A DNA stretch of 64,000 nucleotides from Methylobacterium nodulans ORS 2060 (GCF_000022085.1 NC_011894.1:2259501-2323500), one strand, 5' to 3'. Positions 27,159 through 37,288 are shown, numbered from the stretch's first letter. The notes: generated from the sequence alone by a model not told the origin. Made by a program: numbers and translations.

Positions 27159-28301
27159 GTGAGCCTGTTCACGCTGCCCGAGGACCAGATCGCCATCCGC
27201 GACATGGCGCGGGACTTCGCGGCGGAGCGCATCGCCCCCCGCGCCCTCGACTGGGACGCCGACAAGCACTTTCCCGTGGACGTCCTCCGCGAGGCCGGGG
27301 CGCTCGGCATGGGCGGCATCTACATCCGCGAGGAGCACGGCGGCTCGGGGCTCACGCGGCTCGACGCGGCCCTGATCTTCGAGGCGCTGGCGACGGGATG
27401 CCCCACGGTTTCGGCCTTCCTGTCGATCCACAACATGGCGAGCTGGATGATCGACCGCTACGGCTCCGGCCAGCAGCGGGAGCGCTGGCTGCCGGAACTC
27501 TGCCGGGCCGAGACGCTGGCCGCCTACTGCCTCACCGAGCCGGGATCGGGCTCCGATGCGGCGGCTCTGCGCACCACCGCCCGGCGCGAGGGCGACGACT
27601 ACGTCCTCAACGGCACCAAGCAGTTCATCTCGGGGGCCGGCGCCGTCGACCTCTACGTGGTGATGGCGCGCACCGGCGAGGCGGGCCCGCGGGGCATCTC
27701 GACGCTCGTGGTGCCGGCGACCACGCCCGGCCTCTCCTTCGGCCCGAACGAGCGCAAGATGGGCTGGAACGCCCAGCCGACCCGGCAGGTGATCTTCGGG
27801 GAGTGCCGGGTGCCGGTGGCCAACCGCCTCGGCGAGGAGGGAACCGGCTTCAGGATCGCCATGGCGGGCCTCGACGGGGGGCGGCTCAACATCGGCGCCT
27901 GCTCGCTCGGTGGTGCGCAGAGCGCCCTCGACAAGGCTCTCGCCTATACGCGCGAGCGCCGCGCCTTCGGGAAACGCCTCGACGAATTCCAGGCCCTGCA
28001 GTTCCGCCTCGCCGACATGGCAACGGAGCTGGAGGCGGCCCGCCTGATGATCTACGCGGCCGCGTCCAGCCTCGACCGCGGCGACGCGGATGCGACGCAG
28101 CGCGCCGCGATGGCCAAGCGCTTCGCCACGGATGTCGGCTTCAAGGTCGCCAACGAGGCGCTCCAGCTCCATGGCGGCTACGGCTACCTGTCGGAATACG
28201 GCGTCGAGAAGATCGTCCGGGATCTGCGCGTTCACCAGATCCTGGAGGGGACGAACGAGATCATGCGCCTCATCGTGGCGCGGGGGCTGGTGCAGCCGTG
28301 A
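27159..28301 (+). CDS. Acyl-CoA dehydrogenase, probable isobutyryl-CoA dehydrogenase
   Basis: This 380-residue FAD enzyme oxidises an acyl-CoA to the 2-enoyl form. Family signatures are AYCLTEPGSGSDAAALRT, YVLNGTKQFISGAG, RRAFGKRLDEFQALQFRLADM and the catalytic E363 in ILEGTNEIMR. Its position between mmsA and mmsB points to isobutyryl-CoA (valine pathway) as the substrate. That is context, not sequence proof. The GTG start has GAGGGGAGG just upstream. It is followed by mmsB after 56 bp, or overlaps an alternative mmsB start. Confidence 0.92.
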   Translation: MSLFTLPEDQIAIRDMARDFAAERIAPRALDWDADKHFPVDVLREAGALGMGGIYIREEHGGSGLTRLDAALIFEALATGCPTVSAFLSIHNMASWMIDRYGSGQQRERWLPELCRAETLAAYCLTEPGSGSDAAALRTTARREGDDYVLNGTKQFISGAGAVDLYVVMARTGEAGPRGISTLVVPATTPGLSFGPNERKMGWNAQPTRQVIFGECRVPVANRLGEEGTGFRIAMAGLDGGRLNIGACSLGGAQSALDKALAYTRERRAFGKRLDEFQALQFRLADMATELEAARLMIYAAASSLDRGDADATQRAAMAKRFATDVGFKVANEALQLHGGYGYLSEYGVEKIVRDLRVHQILEGTNEIMRLIVARGLVQP

Positions 28302-28357
28302 CCGCGGCCTCAAAGCAGGCCGCATCACCATTCCAATCGATCGAGGGAGCAGCGGAC

Positions 28358-29248
28358 GTGACACAGATCGCCTTCCTGGGCCTCGGCAACATGGGCGGGC
28401 CGATGGCGGCCAATCTCGTGAAGGCCGGGCACACGGTTGCCGGCTACGACCTCGTTCCGGCGGCCCGCGAGGCCGCGCAGGGGGAGGGGGTGCGCATCGC
28501 GGAATCCGCCGTCGCGGCTCTGGCCGGGGCCGAGGCGGTGATCACCATGCTGCCGGCCGGCCGGCACGTGCTCGGCCTGCTCGACGAGATCCTGCCGCAG
28601 GTGCCGGCGGGAGCCCTCGTCATCGACTGCTCGACGATCGATGTCGCGAGCGCCCGCGCGGCGCATGCGAAGGCGGCGGAGCGGGGCCTGGCGAGCCTCG
28701 ATGCCCCGGTCTCGGGCGGGGTCGGCGGCGCAAGGGCCGGGACGCTCACCTTCATGGCCGGCGGCAGCCCGGAGGCCTTCGCCCGCGCCGAGCCGCTCCT
28801 CGCCCGGATGGGCCGCAAGGTCGTGCATTGCGGCGAGGCCGGGGCCGGGCAGGCGGCCAAGATCTGCAACAACATGATCCTCGGCATCTCGATGATCGGC
28901 GTCGCCGAGGCCTTCGTGCTCGCGGAGAAGCTCGGCCTCTCGCATCAGGCCCTGTTCGACGTTGCCTCCACCTCCTCGGGCCAGTGCTGGTCGCTGACTA
29001 GCTACTGCCCGGTTCCGGGGCCGGTCCCGGCCTCGCCCGCCAACAACGACTACCGGCCGGGTTTCGCCGCCGCGCTGATGCTGAAGGATCTGCGCCTGTC
29101 GCAGGAGGCCGCACAGGCGGCCGGGGCCGCGACGCCGCTCGGGGCGCATGCGGAGGCGCTCTATGCGGCCTTCGAGGCGGCGGGCCAGGGCGGCACCGAC
29201 TTCTCGGGCATCATCCGGTACCTGCGCGAGATGCACCGGGAGAGCTGA
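28358..29248 (+). CDS. mmsB: 3-hydroxyisobutyrate dehydrogenase
   Basis: MmsB oxidises 3-hydroxyisobutyrate to methylmalonate semialdehyde with NAD, the substrate of MmsA. The 296-residue protein has the N-terminal Rossmann motif IAFLGLGNMGGPMAANLVKAGH, the substrate motif DAPVSGGVGGARAGTLTFM, and the catalytic lysine region GAGQAAKICNNMILG. The GTG at 28358 has GAGGGAG ten bases upstream. Another GTG at 28298 overlaps the upstream stop but would add 20 unlike residues. Confidence 0.95.
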   Translation: MTQIAFLGLGNMGGPMAANLVKAGHTVAGYDLVPAAREAAQGEGVRIAESAVAALAGAEAVITMLPAGRHVLGLLDEILPQVPAGALVIDCSTIDVASARAAHAKAAERGLASLDAPVSGGVGGARAGTLTFMAGGSPEAFARAEPLLARMGRKVVHCGEAGAGQAAKICNNMILGISMIGVAEAFVLAEKLGLSHQALFDVASTSSGQCWSLTSYCPVPGPVPASPANNDYRPGFAAALMLKDLRLSQEAAQAAGAATPLGAHAEALYAAFEAAGQGGTDFSGIIRYLREMHRES

Positions 29249-29266
29249 GGTCACGAAAATGCCTCG

Positions 29267-29290
29267 TCCCCTCACGCTTGCGGGGAGGGG
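29267..29290. repeat. Diverged type-A-like hairpin before argS
   Basis: CCCCTCACGC-TT-GCGGGGAGGGG is an imperfect form of the palindrome seen elsewhere in the window. It lies in the 129-bp gap between mmsB and argS. It could act as a terminator of the valine operon, but there is no U-run. Confidence 0.45.
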
Positions 29291-29377
29291 CCGCGCCGTG
29301 AGATGAGCCCGGCTTTAAGCGCCGACGCCGCGATCCTTCGCGCGCCGGCCCAGCCCGGTCCCATCTTCGGTCGCATC

Positions 29378-31150
29378 ATGAACATCTTCGCCGCCTTCGA
29401 GGAGCGCATCGGCGAGGCGCTCGCCAGCCTCACACGCGCCGGGCAGCTGCCCGAGGGCCTGGATCTCGGCCGCGTGGTGGTCGAGCCGCCGCGCGATCCG
29501 AGCCACGGCGACCTCGCCACCAACGCCGCGCTGGTGCTCGCCAAGGAGGCGCGCACCAACCCGAAGGCGCTGGCCGAGCGCCTCGCCGCGGAGCTGCGCA
29601 GCGATCCCCGGGTCACGGAGGCGAGCGTCGCCGGGCCGGGCTTCCTCAACCTGCGGCTCGCGCCGCAGGTCTACGGCGACGTGGTCCGGGCGGCCCTGCG
29701 CGCGGGCGAGGCCTTCGGGCGCGGCGCAAAACAGCCGGGCCTCGTCAACGTGGAATACGTCTCGGCGAACCCGACCGGGCCGATGCATGTCGGCCACGGC
29801 CGCGGCGCCGTGTTCGGGGATGCGCTCGCGAATCTCCTCGTCGCGGCCGGGCGGGAGGTGGTGCGCGAGTACTACATCAACGATGCGGGCGCCCAGGTCG
29901 ACGTGCTCGCCCGCTCGGCCTTCCTGCGCTACCGGGAGGCCCTGGGCGAGGAGATCGGCACGATCCCTGAGGGCCTCTATCCGGGCGACTACCTCAAGCC
30001 GGTCGGGGCGATGCTCGCAAAGACGCATGGCCGCTCGCTCCTCGGCAAGCCGGAGGCCGAGTGGCTGCCCCTGGTGCGCGAGGCGGCGATCGGCGCCATG
30101 ATGGAGCGGATCCGCGAGGATCTGGCGGCGCTCGGCATCCGTCACGACGTGTTCTTCTCCGAGCGCACGCTCCAAGAGGGCGGCAAGGAGGGCGGCGAGG
30201 GCGGCGCCGTCGCGCGCCTGATCGAGGCGCTGCGGGCCCGGGACCTCGTCTATGTCGGCCGCCTGCCCCCGCCGAAGGGCCAGCTCCCGGAGGACTGGGA
30301 GGATCGCGACCAGACGCTGTTCCGCTCCACGGCCTTCGGCGACGACATCGACCGGCCGCTGCTGAAGTCCGACGGCTCCTACACCTATTTCGCGTCGGAC
30401 ATCGCCTACCACGCCTCCAAGGTGGAGCGCGGCGCCACCGAGCTCATCGACGTTCTCGGCGCCGATCATGGCGGCTACGTCAAGCGCATGCAGGCGGCGG
30501 TGCGCGCCGTGTCCGACGGCCGCGCCAGCCTCGACGTCAAGCTCTGCCAGCTGGTGCGCCTTCTGCGCGGCGGCGAGCCGGTGAAGATGTCCAAGCGCGC
30601 GGGCGAGTTCGTCACCCTGCGGGAGGTCATCGACGAGGTCGGGCGCGACCCCGTCCGCTTCATGATGCTCTACCGCAAGAACGACGCGACCCTGGATTTC
30701 GACCTCGCCAAGGTGGTGGAGCAGTCGAAGGACAACCCGGTCTTCTATGTGCAGTATGCGCATGCCCGCACGGCCTCGGTGTTCCGGCAGGCCCGGGAGG
30801 CCTTTCCGGGCGAGGATCTGTCGGCGGAGGCGCTCGCGGGCGCCGATCTGTCGCTGCTCACCGATTCGGGCGAGGCCGAGATCATGCGGCTCATCGCGCA
30901 GTATCCGCGCGTCGTCGAATCGGCGGGCAGCGCCCACGAGCCGCACCGGCTGGCCTTCTACCTCTACGAACTCGCCAGCGCCTTCCATAGTTTTTGGAAC
31001 AAGGGCAAAGACTTGCCGCAATTACGGTTTGTTAATCAAACCGACCGAATGTCCACCCTGTCGAGGCTGGCCCTCGTCGCGGCGCTGCGAGGCGTTCTCG
31101 CCTCCGGCCTCGGGATCCTCGGAGTCACTGCGCCCGACGAGATGCGGTGA
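29378..31150 (+). CDS. argS: Arginyl-tRNA synthetase
   Basis: This class I synthetase charges tRNA-Arg. The 590-residue protein has the N-terminal additional domain ([19 protein letters not shown]), the HIGH-type motif in [20 protein letters not shown], the KMSK-type loop in [14 protein letters not shown], and a C-terminal DALR helical domain ([19 protein letters not shown]). The start at [10 protein letters not shown] is preferred; the upstream 25 codons are not family-like. It is followed by a SPOR-protein gene, the usual alphaproteobacterial order. Confidence 0.97.
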   Translation: MNIFAAFEERIGEALASLTRAGQLPEGLDLGRVVVEPPRDPSHGDLATNAALVLAKEARTNPKALAERLAAELRSDPRVTEASVAGPGFLNLRLAPQVYGDVVRAALRAGEAFGRGAKQPGLVNVEYVSANPTGPMHVGHGRGAVFGDALANLLVAAGREVVREYYINDAGAQVDVLARSAFLRYREALGEEIGTIPEGLYPGDYLKPVGAMLAKTHGRSLLGKPEAEWLPLVREAAIGAMMERIREDLAALGIRHDVFFSERTLQEGGKEGGEGGAVARLIEALRARDLVYVGRLPPPKGQLPEDWEDRDQTLFRSTAFGDDIDRPLLKSDGSYTYFASDIAYHASKVERGATELIDVLGADHGGYVKRMQAAVRAVSDGRASLDVKLCQLVRLLRGGEPVKMSKRAGEFVTLREVIDEVGRDPVRFMMLYRKNDATLDFDLAKVVEQSKDNPVFYVQYAHARTASVFRQAREAFPGEDLSAEALAGADLSLLTDSGEAEIMRLIAQYPRVVESAGSAHEPHRLAFYLYELASAFHSFWNKGKDLPQLRFVNQTDRMSTLSRLALVAALRGVLASGLGILGVTAPDEMR

Positions 31151-31296
31151 CCCGTCGGGCCCCCGCCGCGATGCGGGGCCGGACGCCGGCATGGTAGGAT
31201 ACGCCACGACCCGGAGGGGAGCGGCGGCCTGTGACGCCGCGCCGGGATCGAGGGATCGCGGTGAGGTGACGCAGGCGTGAACAGGATGGGGCTGCC

Positions 31297-32703
31297 ATGA
31301 CGACCAACGCTTCCCGGATCCCCGTCGATTATGACGGGTACGAGCCGGACCAGCAGCAGCCCGCCGAGCGCCCGAGCCAAGCCAAGAGCAATCAGGCAAG
31401 GAGCGATCAGGCCAAGGGCGACCAGGCGAGGAGCGACCCTCTGGCCGAACTCGCCCGCATCGTCGGGCAGGACGATCCGTTCCGGGCCCTGCTCGCCGCC
31501 AAGGATTCGCGCCGGGCAGGCGGCCCGGAGGGCGGGGGCGGGCGGGTCGAGCCGCAGCTGCCGGATTATGCCGGCGCGCCGGCTGAGCCGGCTCCCGGCC
31601 CGTCGATGGATGCCTTCAACCAGTATCTTTCCGCCGTGCAGCGGGAATCCGTGCCGGAGCCGGACCCTGCGCCCGAGCCGCAGCCGGAACCGCTGGATGA
31701 ACCGGCCGGGGAGGTCGCGCCGGAGCGCCCGCGCGGCCGCAGCCGGCTCGCCCTCGTGGGCACCGCGCTCGGCATCGTGGCCGTCGCGGTCGGCGGCGCG
31801 CTGACCTGGAAGGCCCTGCATCCGCATCGCGGCTCCGGCACGCCGATCGTCGTGATGGCCGATCAGGCGCCGCTGAAGATCGCGCCCCAGAATGCCGGCG
31901 GGGTCGAGATCCCGGATCAGAACAAGCAGATCTACGAGCGCAACGCCAAGGACGGCCAGATCAAGATCGTCAACCGCGAGGAGCAGCCCCTCGACGTCAA
32001 GCAGGCGGCCCGCGCGCTCACCAGCGAGGCCCCGACCGCCGGGACGCCCGGCCCGGCTCCGGGCGCGCCGGTCAATCTCCTCACCGAATCCCTCGGCGAA
32101 CCGCGCCGGGTCCGCACGGTCAGCGTGCGGCCCGAGCCGCCGCCCGTCGAGGCCCAGCGGGCCGCGCAGGGCACGCAGGGCGGGCCGGCCCCGGCCCGGC
32201 CGGAGGCCGCGCCGATCCCGACCATGACGCTGCCCGAGGCGACGCCCGCCGCCGCGACGCCGCGCTCGGCGAGCCGCTCGATCCAGGCCGCCACGACCCC
32301 GGCTCCGGCTCCGGCTCCGGAGCCGCAGGCCCCCGACACGGTCGCCTCGACCACCGTCGCCGCGCCGAAATCCAACCCCGCCCCGCAGCGGGTCGCCTCG
32401 GCCGAGCCGCCTCCCGCCAAGCCGACACCGGCCGCCACGCCCGACGCGCAGGCTCCGGTCGGCGGCTTCTCGGTGCAGCTCTCGGTCCGCGCCACCGAGA
32501 AGGAGGCCCGCGCGGCCTTCGCTCAGGCGCAGGAGCGCTACCACGCGGAACTCGCCGGCCAGTCCGCGCTGATTCGTCAGGCGGAGGTGAACGGCAAGAC
32601 GATCTTCCGCGTCCGCGTCGGCCCGATGTCGAAGGAGAGCGCCAACAGCCTCTGCAGCAAGCTGCAGGCGTCCGGCGGCACCTGCTTCGTGGCGAAGAAC
32701 TGA
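31297..32703 (+). CDS. SPOR-domain cell-division/envelope protein
   Basis: This 468-residue single-pass inner-membrane protein has a cytoplasmic N-terminal part with a short repeat (QAKSNQARSDQAKGDQA), a membrane segment around residues 150-168 (LALVGTALGIVAVAVGGAL), a long Pro/Ala-rich periplasmic linker and a C-terminal SPOR domain (FSVQLSVRATEKEARAAF to CFVAKN). SPOR domains bind septal peptidoglycan stripped of its stem peptides. The argS-SPOR-nagZ-scpAB order is conserved in alphaproteobacteria and links the protein to wall turnover. Confidence 0.9.
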   Translation: MTTNASRIPVDYDGYEPDQQQPAERPSQAKSNQARSDQAKGDQARSDPLAELARIVGQDDPFRALLAAKDSRRAGGPEGGGGRVEPQLPDYAGAPAEPAPGPSMDAFNQYLSAVQRESVPEPDPAPEPQPEPLDEPAGEVAPERPRGRSRLALVGTALGIVAVAVGGALTWKALHPHRGSGTPIVVMADQAPLKIAPQNAGGVEIPDQNKQIYERNAKDGQIKIVNREEQPLDVKQAARALTSEAPTAGTPGPAPGAPVNLLTESLGEPRRVRTVSVRPEPPPVEAQRAAQGTQGGPAPARPEAAPIPTMTLPEATPAAATPRSASRSIQAATTPAPAPAPEPQAPDTVASTTVAAPKSNPAPQRVASAEPPPAKPTPAATPDAQAPVGGFSVQLSVRATEKEARAAFAQAQERYHAELAGQSALIRQAEVNGKTIFRVRVGPMSKESANSLCSKLQASGGTCFVAKN

Positions 32704-32822
32704 CGCCCCGGGAGGCGCCGGATCGGACCGGCCTCCTCCCGGAGCCCGTCCCGGAGAAACGGAATCCGGTTCTCCCTCCGGACGGATTCGAGCCCACCGC
32801 GAACAGACGAGACCCGCCGTCG

Positions 32823-33842
32823 ATGACGAGCCTTGCCCTGATCCTCGGCTGCACCGGACCGACCCTGAGCCCCGAGGAGGCCGCCTTCTTCCGGGACACC
32901 CGGCCCTGGGGCTTCATTCTGTTCAAGCGCAACATCGAATCGCCCGAGCAGGTGCGGGCCCTCACCGCCGCCTTGCGCGAGACCGTGGGCCGCGCCGAGG
33001 CGCCGATCCTGATCGACCAGGAGGGCGGGCGCGTGCAGCGCATGGGGCCGCCGCATTGGCGCGCCTACCCGTCCGGCAGCCGCTACCTGCAGGTGGGCGG
33101 CCGCGAGAACGGCCCGGCCCTGGCCCGTCTCGGCGCGCGGCTGATGGCGCATGATCTCGCCTCGGTCGGCGTCAACGTCGACTGCGCCCCGGTTCTCGAC
33201 GTGCCGGTGGCGGGCGCGAACGAGGTGATCGGCGACCGCGCCTACGGCACCGAGCCCGAGGCCGTGGCGGCGATCGGCCGCGCCGTCGCCGAGGGGCTGA
33301 TGGAGGGCGGGGTCCTGCCGGTCATGAAGCACATGCCCGGCCATGGCCGCGCGAATGCCGACAGCCACTTGGCGCTGCCGGTGGTCGAGGCGGACCGCGA
33401 CAGCCTCGAATCCCACGACTTCCGGCCCTTCCGGGCCCTGGCGGACCTGCCCCTCGGCATGTCGGCCCATGTGGTCTTCACTTCCCTCGACCCCGACCAT
33501 CCGGCAACGACCTCCGCGCGGGTGATCCGCGAGGTGGTGCGCGGGGCGATCGGCTTCGACGGCCTGCTGATGACCGACGATTTGTCGATGAAAGCCCTCA
33601 CGGGCAGCTTCCGCGCCCGGACGGAGGCCGCGTTCCGGGCGGGCATCGACGTGGCGCTCCACTGCAACGGCGACCGAAGCGAGATGGAGGAGGTCGCGTC
33701 TAGCACCCCCGCCCTTGCGGGCGAGGCGCTCCGCCGCGCCGAGGCGGCGCTCGCCTCCTTGCGTCCCGCGACCGGGTTCGACGCAGACGAAGCCCGCGCC
33801 CGCTTCGAGGCCGGGCTGGCGCGGTCCATCGCTGCAGCCTGA
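32823..33842 (+). CDS. nagZ: Beta-N-acetylhexosaminidase NagZ
   Basis: This family 3 glycosidase removes GlcNAc from recycled muropeptides in the cytoplasm. The 339-residue protein has the NagZ signatures PWGFILFKRNIE, LIDQEGGRVQRM and the conserved loop with K169 in MKHMPGHGRANADSH, plus FDGLLMTDDLSMKAL carrying the nucleophile aspartate. scpA follows after 10 bp, so the gene is probably cotranscribed with scpAB. Confidence 0.96.
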   Translation: MTSLALILGCTGPTLSPEEAAFFRDTRPWGFILFKRNIESPEQVRALTAALRETVGRAEAPILIDQEGGRVQRMGPPHWRAYPSGSRYLQVGGRENGPALARLGARLMAHDLASVGVNVDCAPVLDVPVAGANEVIGDRAYGTEPEAVAAIGRAVAEGLMEGGVLPVMKHMPGHGRANADSHLALPVVEADRDSLESHDFRPFRALADLPLGMSAHVVFTSLDPDHPATTSARVIREVVRGAIGFDGLLMTDDLSMKALTGSFRARTEAAFRAGIDVALHCNGDRSEMEEVASSTPALAGEALRRAEAALASLRPATGFDADEARARFEAGLARSIAAA

Positions 33843-33852
33843 TCACCCGGCC

Positions 33853-34635
33853 ATGGCAGCAGGGCAGGGAAGCGCCTTCGACGGGGATGCCGTGCCGGAC
33901 GGGCCGACGCTGGTGGTCGACGTCGACGGCTTCGAGGGGCCCCTCGATCTCCTGCTCGAACTGGCCCGCCGCCAGAAGGTCGACCTCTCCCGGATTTCGA
34001 TCCTGGCGCTCGTCGAGCAGTACCTTGCCTTCATCGAGGAGGCGCGGCGGCTGCGCCTCGAACTCGCGGCCGACTACCTCGTGATGGCGGCGTGGCTCGC
34101 CTATCTGAAATCGCGCTTGCTCCTGCCGGCGCCGCCCCGCGGCCCGGAGCCCAGCGCCGACGAACTCGCTACCGTGCTCGCCTTACGCCTGCGCCGCCTG
34201 GAGGCGATCCGCGCCGCGGCCGGCCGGCTCTTCGCCCGCGCGCAACTCGGCCGCGAGGTCTTTGCGCGCGGTGAGCCGGAGGCCCCCCCGCGCCCGGCGG
34301 GCGGCGGCCCGTTCACGGCGACGCTGCACGATCTTCTGGCGGCCTATGCGCGCCAGCGGCAGGAACGGGCGCTGGCCCGGGTCTCCCTGCGCCAGCGCCA
34401 GGTCTGGTCGCTGGTCGAGGCGCGGGCGGCGCTGGAGCGCCTGATCGGCCCGCGCGACGACTGGACCACCCTCGACGCCTGTCTGGAAGCCTATCTCGCG
34501 GAGCCGGAGCAGCGCGCGAGCGTGCGGGCCTCCTCGCTCTCGGCATTGCTCGAACTCGCCCGCGAGGGCCGCATCGCGCTGCGCCAGGACGCGCCCTTCG
34601 CGCCGCTCTGGCTGCGCCCCACCGATCTCGGCTGA
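33853..34635 (+). CDS. scpA: Segregation and condensation protein A
   Basis: ScpA is the kleisin that bridges SMC heads in the bacterial condensin. The 260-residue protein starts its domain with FEGPLDLLLELARRQKVDLSRISI and has the typical ADYLVMAAWLAYLKSRLLLP, then a charged linker and a C-terminal winged-helix-like region (SLSALLELAREGRI). It lies between nagZ (10 bp) and scpB (4 bp), which supports one operon. Confidence 0.95.
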   Translation: MAAGQGSAFDGDAVPDGPTLVVDVDGFEGPLDLLLELARRQKVDLSRISILALVEQYLAFIEEARRLRLELAADYLVMAAWLAYLKSRLLLPAPPRGPEPSADELATVLALRLRRLEAIRAAAGRLFARAQLGREVFARGEPEAPPRPAGGGPFTATLHDLLAAYARQRQERALARVSLRQRQVWSLVEARAALERLIGPRDDWTTLDACLEAYLAEPEQRASVRASSLSALLELAREGRIALRQDAPFAPLWLRPTDLG

Positions 34636-34639
34636 GCCG

Positions 34640-35302
34640 ATGCCCCGCCGCTCCCCGCTTGCCCTCCTGCCGGAGGCCGCCCCCGCGCCGGACGCCGAGG
34701 TCCTGCGCCTCGCCGAGGCGCTGATCTTCGCGGCGAGCCGGCCGGTCGAATCCGCGGCGCTTGCCGCGCGCCTGCCTGCCGGCAGCGACGTGGAGGCGGT
34801 GCTCGCCGAGCTGCGGCGGATCTATCTGCCCCGCGGCATCAACCTCGTGCGGGTCGCGGGCGGCTACGTCTTCCGCACCGCGCCCGATCTTGCCGCGGCC
34901 CTGCGCGGCGATGCCCCGGAGCCCCGCAAGCTCTCACGGGCCGCCATCGAGACGCTGGCGATCGTCGCCTATCACCAGCCCGTGACCCGGGCGGAGATCG
35001 AGGAGATCCGCGGCGTCTCGACCTCGAAGGGATCCCTCGACCTGCTGCTGGAGACCGGCTGGGTGCGCCTGCGCGGGCGCCGCCGCACACCGGGGCGGCC
35101 GGTCACCTACGGGACGACACCCGCCTTCCTGGAGCATTTCGGCCTCGACGCGGTGTCGGACCTGCCGGGCCTCGACGAGCTCAAGGGCCTCGGCCTGATG
35201 GACGGGCGGCTGCCCGCCGGCTTCAGCATCCCGATGCCCTCCGATGCCACCGCCCTGCACCTGGACGAAGAGCCGCTCGCCGAGGGGCCCGACGAGGACT
35301 GA
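34640..35302 (+). CDS. scpB: Segregation and condensation protein B
   Basis: ScpB is the winged-helix partner that binds ScpA in the SMC complex. The 220-residue protein has [16 protein letters not shown], then the central signature [29 protein letters not shown] and [24 protein letters not shown]. The acidic tail ([11 protein letters not shown]) is common. It follows scpA by four bases. A 127-bp gap then leads to tatA. Confidence 0.95.
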   Translation: MPRRSPLALLPEAAPAPDAEVLRLAEALIFAASRPVESAALAARLPAGSDVEAVLAELRRIYLPRGINLVRVAGGYVFRTAPDLAAALRGDAPEPRKLSRAAIETLAIVAYHQPVTRAEIEEIRGVSTSKGSLDLLLETGWVRLRGRRRTPGRPVTYGTTPAFLEHFGLDAVSDLPGLDELKGLGLMDGRLPAGFSIPMPSDATALHLDEEPLAEGPDED

Positions 35303-35429
35303 ACAAGGCCCTGCGGCTGTTGGCGGCCCGAGGAAGCGCTTGTTTTCGCCCCCCGCGCTCCTTAGGTTCCGGCCAGCTTCAAAAATACCACGCCGCGCCC
35401 CTTGTTTCGGCGCGGTGCAGGAGACAGCC

Positions 35430-35702
35430 ATGGGTGGCGCAAGCATCTGGCACTGGATCGTCGTTGGCGTGATCGTCATGCTGCTGTTCGGGCGCGGCAA
35501 GGTGTCCGAGCTGATGGGCGACGTGGCCAAGGGCATCAAGGCCTTCAAGAAGGGCATGGCCGACGAGGACCAGCCGCAGGCCCCCGTCGCGAACCAATCG
35601 CCGCCGCCCGTGTCGGCGACGGAGCCGGTCCGCACTCTGCCCCCGCATCAGGGCGAGCCGGCACCGGCCGCGAACGCGTCTGTGGACCGCAAGGTCGGCT
35701 GA
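35430..35702 (+). CDS. tatA: Sec-independent translocase subunit TatA
   Basis: TatA polymerises to form the pore that carries folded twin-arginine substrates. The 90-residue protein has a single membrane helix at the N-terminus ([20 protein letters not shown]), the FGRGK hinge, an amphipathic helix ([18 protein letters not shown]) and a polar Pro-rich tail. The 164-bp gap to tatB holds no gene and may carry a second promoter or an mRNA-processing site. Confidence 0.95.
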   Translation: MGGASIWHWIVVGVIVMLLFGRGKVSELMGDVAKGIKAFKKGMADEDQPQAPVANQSPPPVSATEPVRTLPPHQGEPAPAANASVDRKVG

Positions 35703-35866
35703 TCCGTCGGGACGGCCGGCAGCGGCGCGGGAGCGCCGGAGAGAGGATGCGGGATCGAGGCGATCTCGGGACGGAACCGTGGCCTCTTGCGCCCATCCGT
35801 GCTTGAGAGAGCCCGCCGCGCGCTGCCCGGGCAGGGCTGTCGCGCAAGCTGCAGGGCCGTGATGCC

Positions 35867-36340
35867 ATGTTCGATATGAGTTGGGGCGAAGTGATGCTGA
35901 TCGGCGGCGTCGCGCTGATCGTCATCGGCCCGAAGGATCTGCCCCGCGCGCTGCGCACCGTCGGACAGATGACGGCCCGGCTCAAGCGGATGGCCGGCGA
36001 GTTCCAGGCCCAGTTCAACGAGGCCATGCGCGAGGCGGAACTCGACGAGGTGCGCCGCGAGGTGGACGGCATCAACCGCTCCGTTTCGTCGGCGAGCACG
36101 TCCTTCAACCCGATCCAGTCGATCCGCAACGAGATCCGCAGCGCCGTCGAGACTCCGCCCGCGCCGCCGTCGAACGAGACGCTCGCCGCCGCAACCGCGC
36201 AGCTTCAGGCCGAGGCCGCGGTGCCGCCCGCGCTGCCGCCCAAGTCGGAGGCCGAGACGGAAGCGTCGGAAGCCAAGACGGAAGCGACCGCCGAGCCCCC
36301 CGCTCCCCCGGCACCGCCCACCACAGGCCAGACGCCATGA
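35867..36340 (+). CDS. tatB: Sec-independent translocase subunit TatB
   Basis: TatB forms the twin-arginine receptor with TatC. The 157-residue protein opens with the typical MFDMSWGEVMLIGGVALIV helix, followed by GPKDLPRALRTVGQMTARLKRM and a long amphipathic helix, then a Pro/Ala/Glu-rich tail. The stop overlaps the tatC start by ATGA, so the two are coupled. Confidence 0.96.
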   Translation: MFDMSWGEVMLIGGVALIVIGPKDLPRALRTVGQMTARLKRMAGEFQAQFNEAMREAELDEVRREVDGINRSVSSASTSFNPIQSIRNEIRSAVETPPAPPSNETLAAATAQLQAEAAVPPALPPKSEAETEASEAKTEATAEPPAPPAPPTTGQTP

Positions 36341-37131
36341 CCACCGAGGCCGACGAGGCCGAGATCGAGGCCTCGCGCGCACCCCTCATCGACCATCTCA
36401 TCGAATTGCGGGCGCGGCTGATCAAGTCGCTCATCGCCTTCGCGGTGATGTTCTTCGTCTGTTTCTTCTTCTCCCAGCACATCTACAATGTGCTGGTCCA
36501 TCCTTATGTGCAGGTGGTGGGGGCCGAGAAGGCGCGGCTGATCGCGACGCACTTCCTCGAACAGGTCTTCACCAACATCAAGCTGAGTGTGTTCGGGGCG
36601 GCCTTCCTCTCCTTCCCGATCGTCGCGACGCAGATCTACGCCTTCGTGGCGCCGGGCCTCTACCGCAACGAGCGGCGCGCCTTCCTGCCCTACCTCATTG
36701 CCACACCGATCTTCTTCGTGCTCGGCGCTCTCGTCGTGTTCTTCGTGGCGATGCCGATCCTGATCAAGTTCTCGGTCAGCCTGCAGCAGATCGGCCAGCC
36801 GGGCGAGGCCACCATCGAGCTTCTGCCGAAGGTGGACGAGTATCTCTCGCTCATCATGACGCTGATCTTCGCCTTCGGCATCGCCTTCCAGATGCCGGTG
36901 ATCCTGACGCTGCTGGCGCAGATCGGCCTGATCGACTCCAAGTTCCTGGCCGAGCGGCGGCGCTATGCGATCGTGCTGGTATTCGTCGCCGCCGCCGTGC
37001 TGACGCCGCCCGACGTGATCAGCCAGCTCTCCCTCGCAGTGCCGATGCTCCTCCTCTACGAGGCCTCGGTGATCTCGGTCCGCACCATGGAGAAGCGCCG
37101 CCGCCGCGCCGAGGCTGCCGTCGCGGAGTGA
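36337..37131 (+). CDS. tatC: Sec-independent translocase subunit TatC
   Basis: TatC is the six-helix membrane receptor for twin-arginine signal peptides. The 264-residue protein starts with the conserved PLIDHLIELRARLIKSL and has QIYAFVAPGLYRNERR and FAFGIAFQMPVILTLL. The glutamate in the first loop region (FLEQVFTNIKLS) is also present. The stop codon TGA forms the first bases of a type B palindromic element (TGATACG). Confidence 0.97.
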   Translation: MTTEADEAEIEASRAPLIDHLIELRARLIKSLIAFAVMFFVCFFFSQHIYNVLVHPYVQVVGAEKARLIATHFLEQVFTNIKLSVFGAAFLSFPIVATQIYAFVAPGLYRNERRAFLPYLIATPIFFVLGALVVFFVAMPILIKFSVSLQQIGQPGEATIELLPKVDEYLSLIMTLIFAFGIAFQMPVILTLLAQIGLIDSKFLAERRRYAIVLVFVAAAVLTPPDVISQLSLAVPMLLLYEASVISVRTMEKRRRRAEAAVAE

Positions 37132-37248
37132 TACGACGTCCGGTTAATCCGCTCGGAGACAAGAGGGCGCGGGGAACCCCTCTCCCGTCGGGAGAGGGGT
37201 TCCCCGCGCCTCCCGCCTCGGAAGGAAGCAACCGGACGGACGTCGTAT
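37130..37248. repeat. Nested palindromic repeat (type B, third copy)
   Basis: The outer arms GATACGACGTCCGGTTAAT and AACCGGACGGACGTCGTAT pair inversely with a four-base offset. The centre is a perfect palindrome: GCGGGGAACCCCTCTCCC with its reverse complement around a short CG. The architecture matches 11906-12021. The element starts in the tatC stop codon and lies between convergent genes, so it may act as a terminator or an mRNA 3'-end stabiliser. Confidence 0.8.
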
Positions 37249-37288
37249 GTGTTAGCCACCGGCCGAGGCCGATTGGGCTTTGGCGCCC

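Noticed and set aside
31370..31440. Short repeats in the SPOR gene (AARSNQA/QAKGDQA-like) as a mobile repeat
   Set aside because: They are a low-complexity coding repeat of about 15 bases, confined to this linker, with no copies elsewhere in the window.
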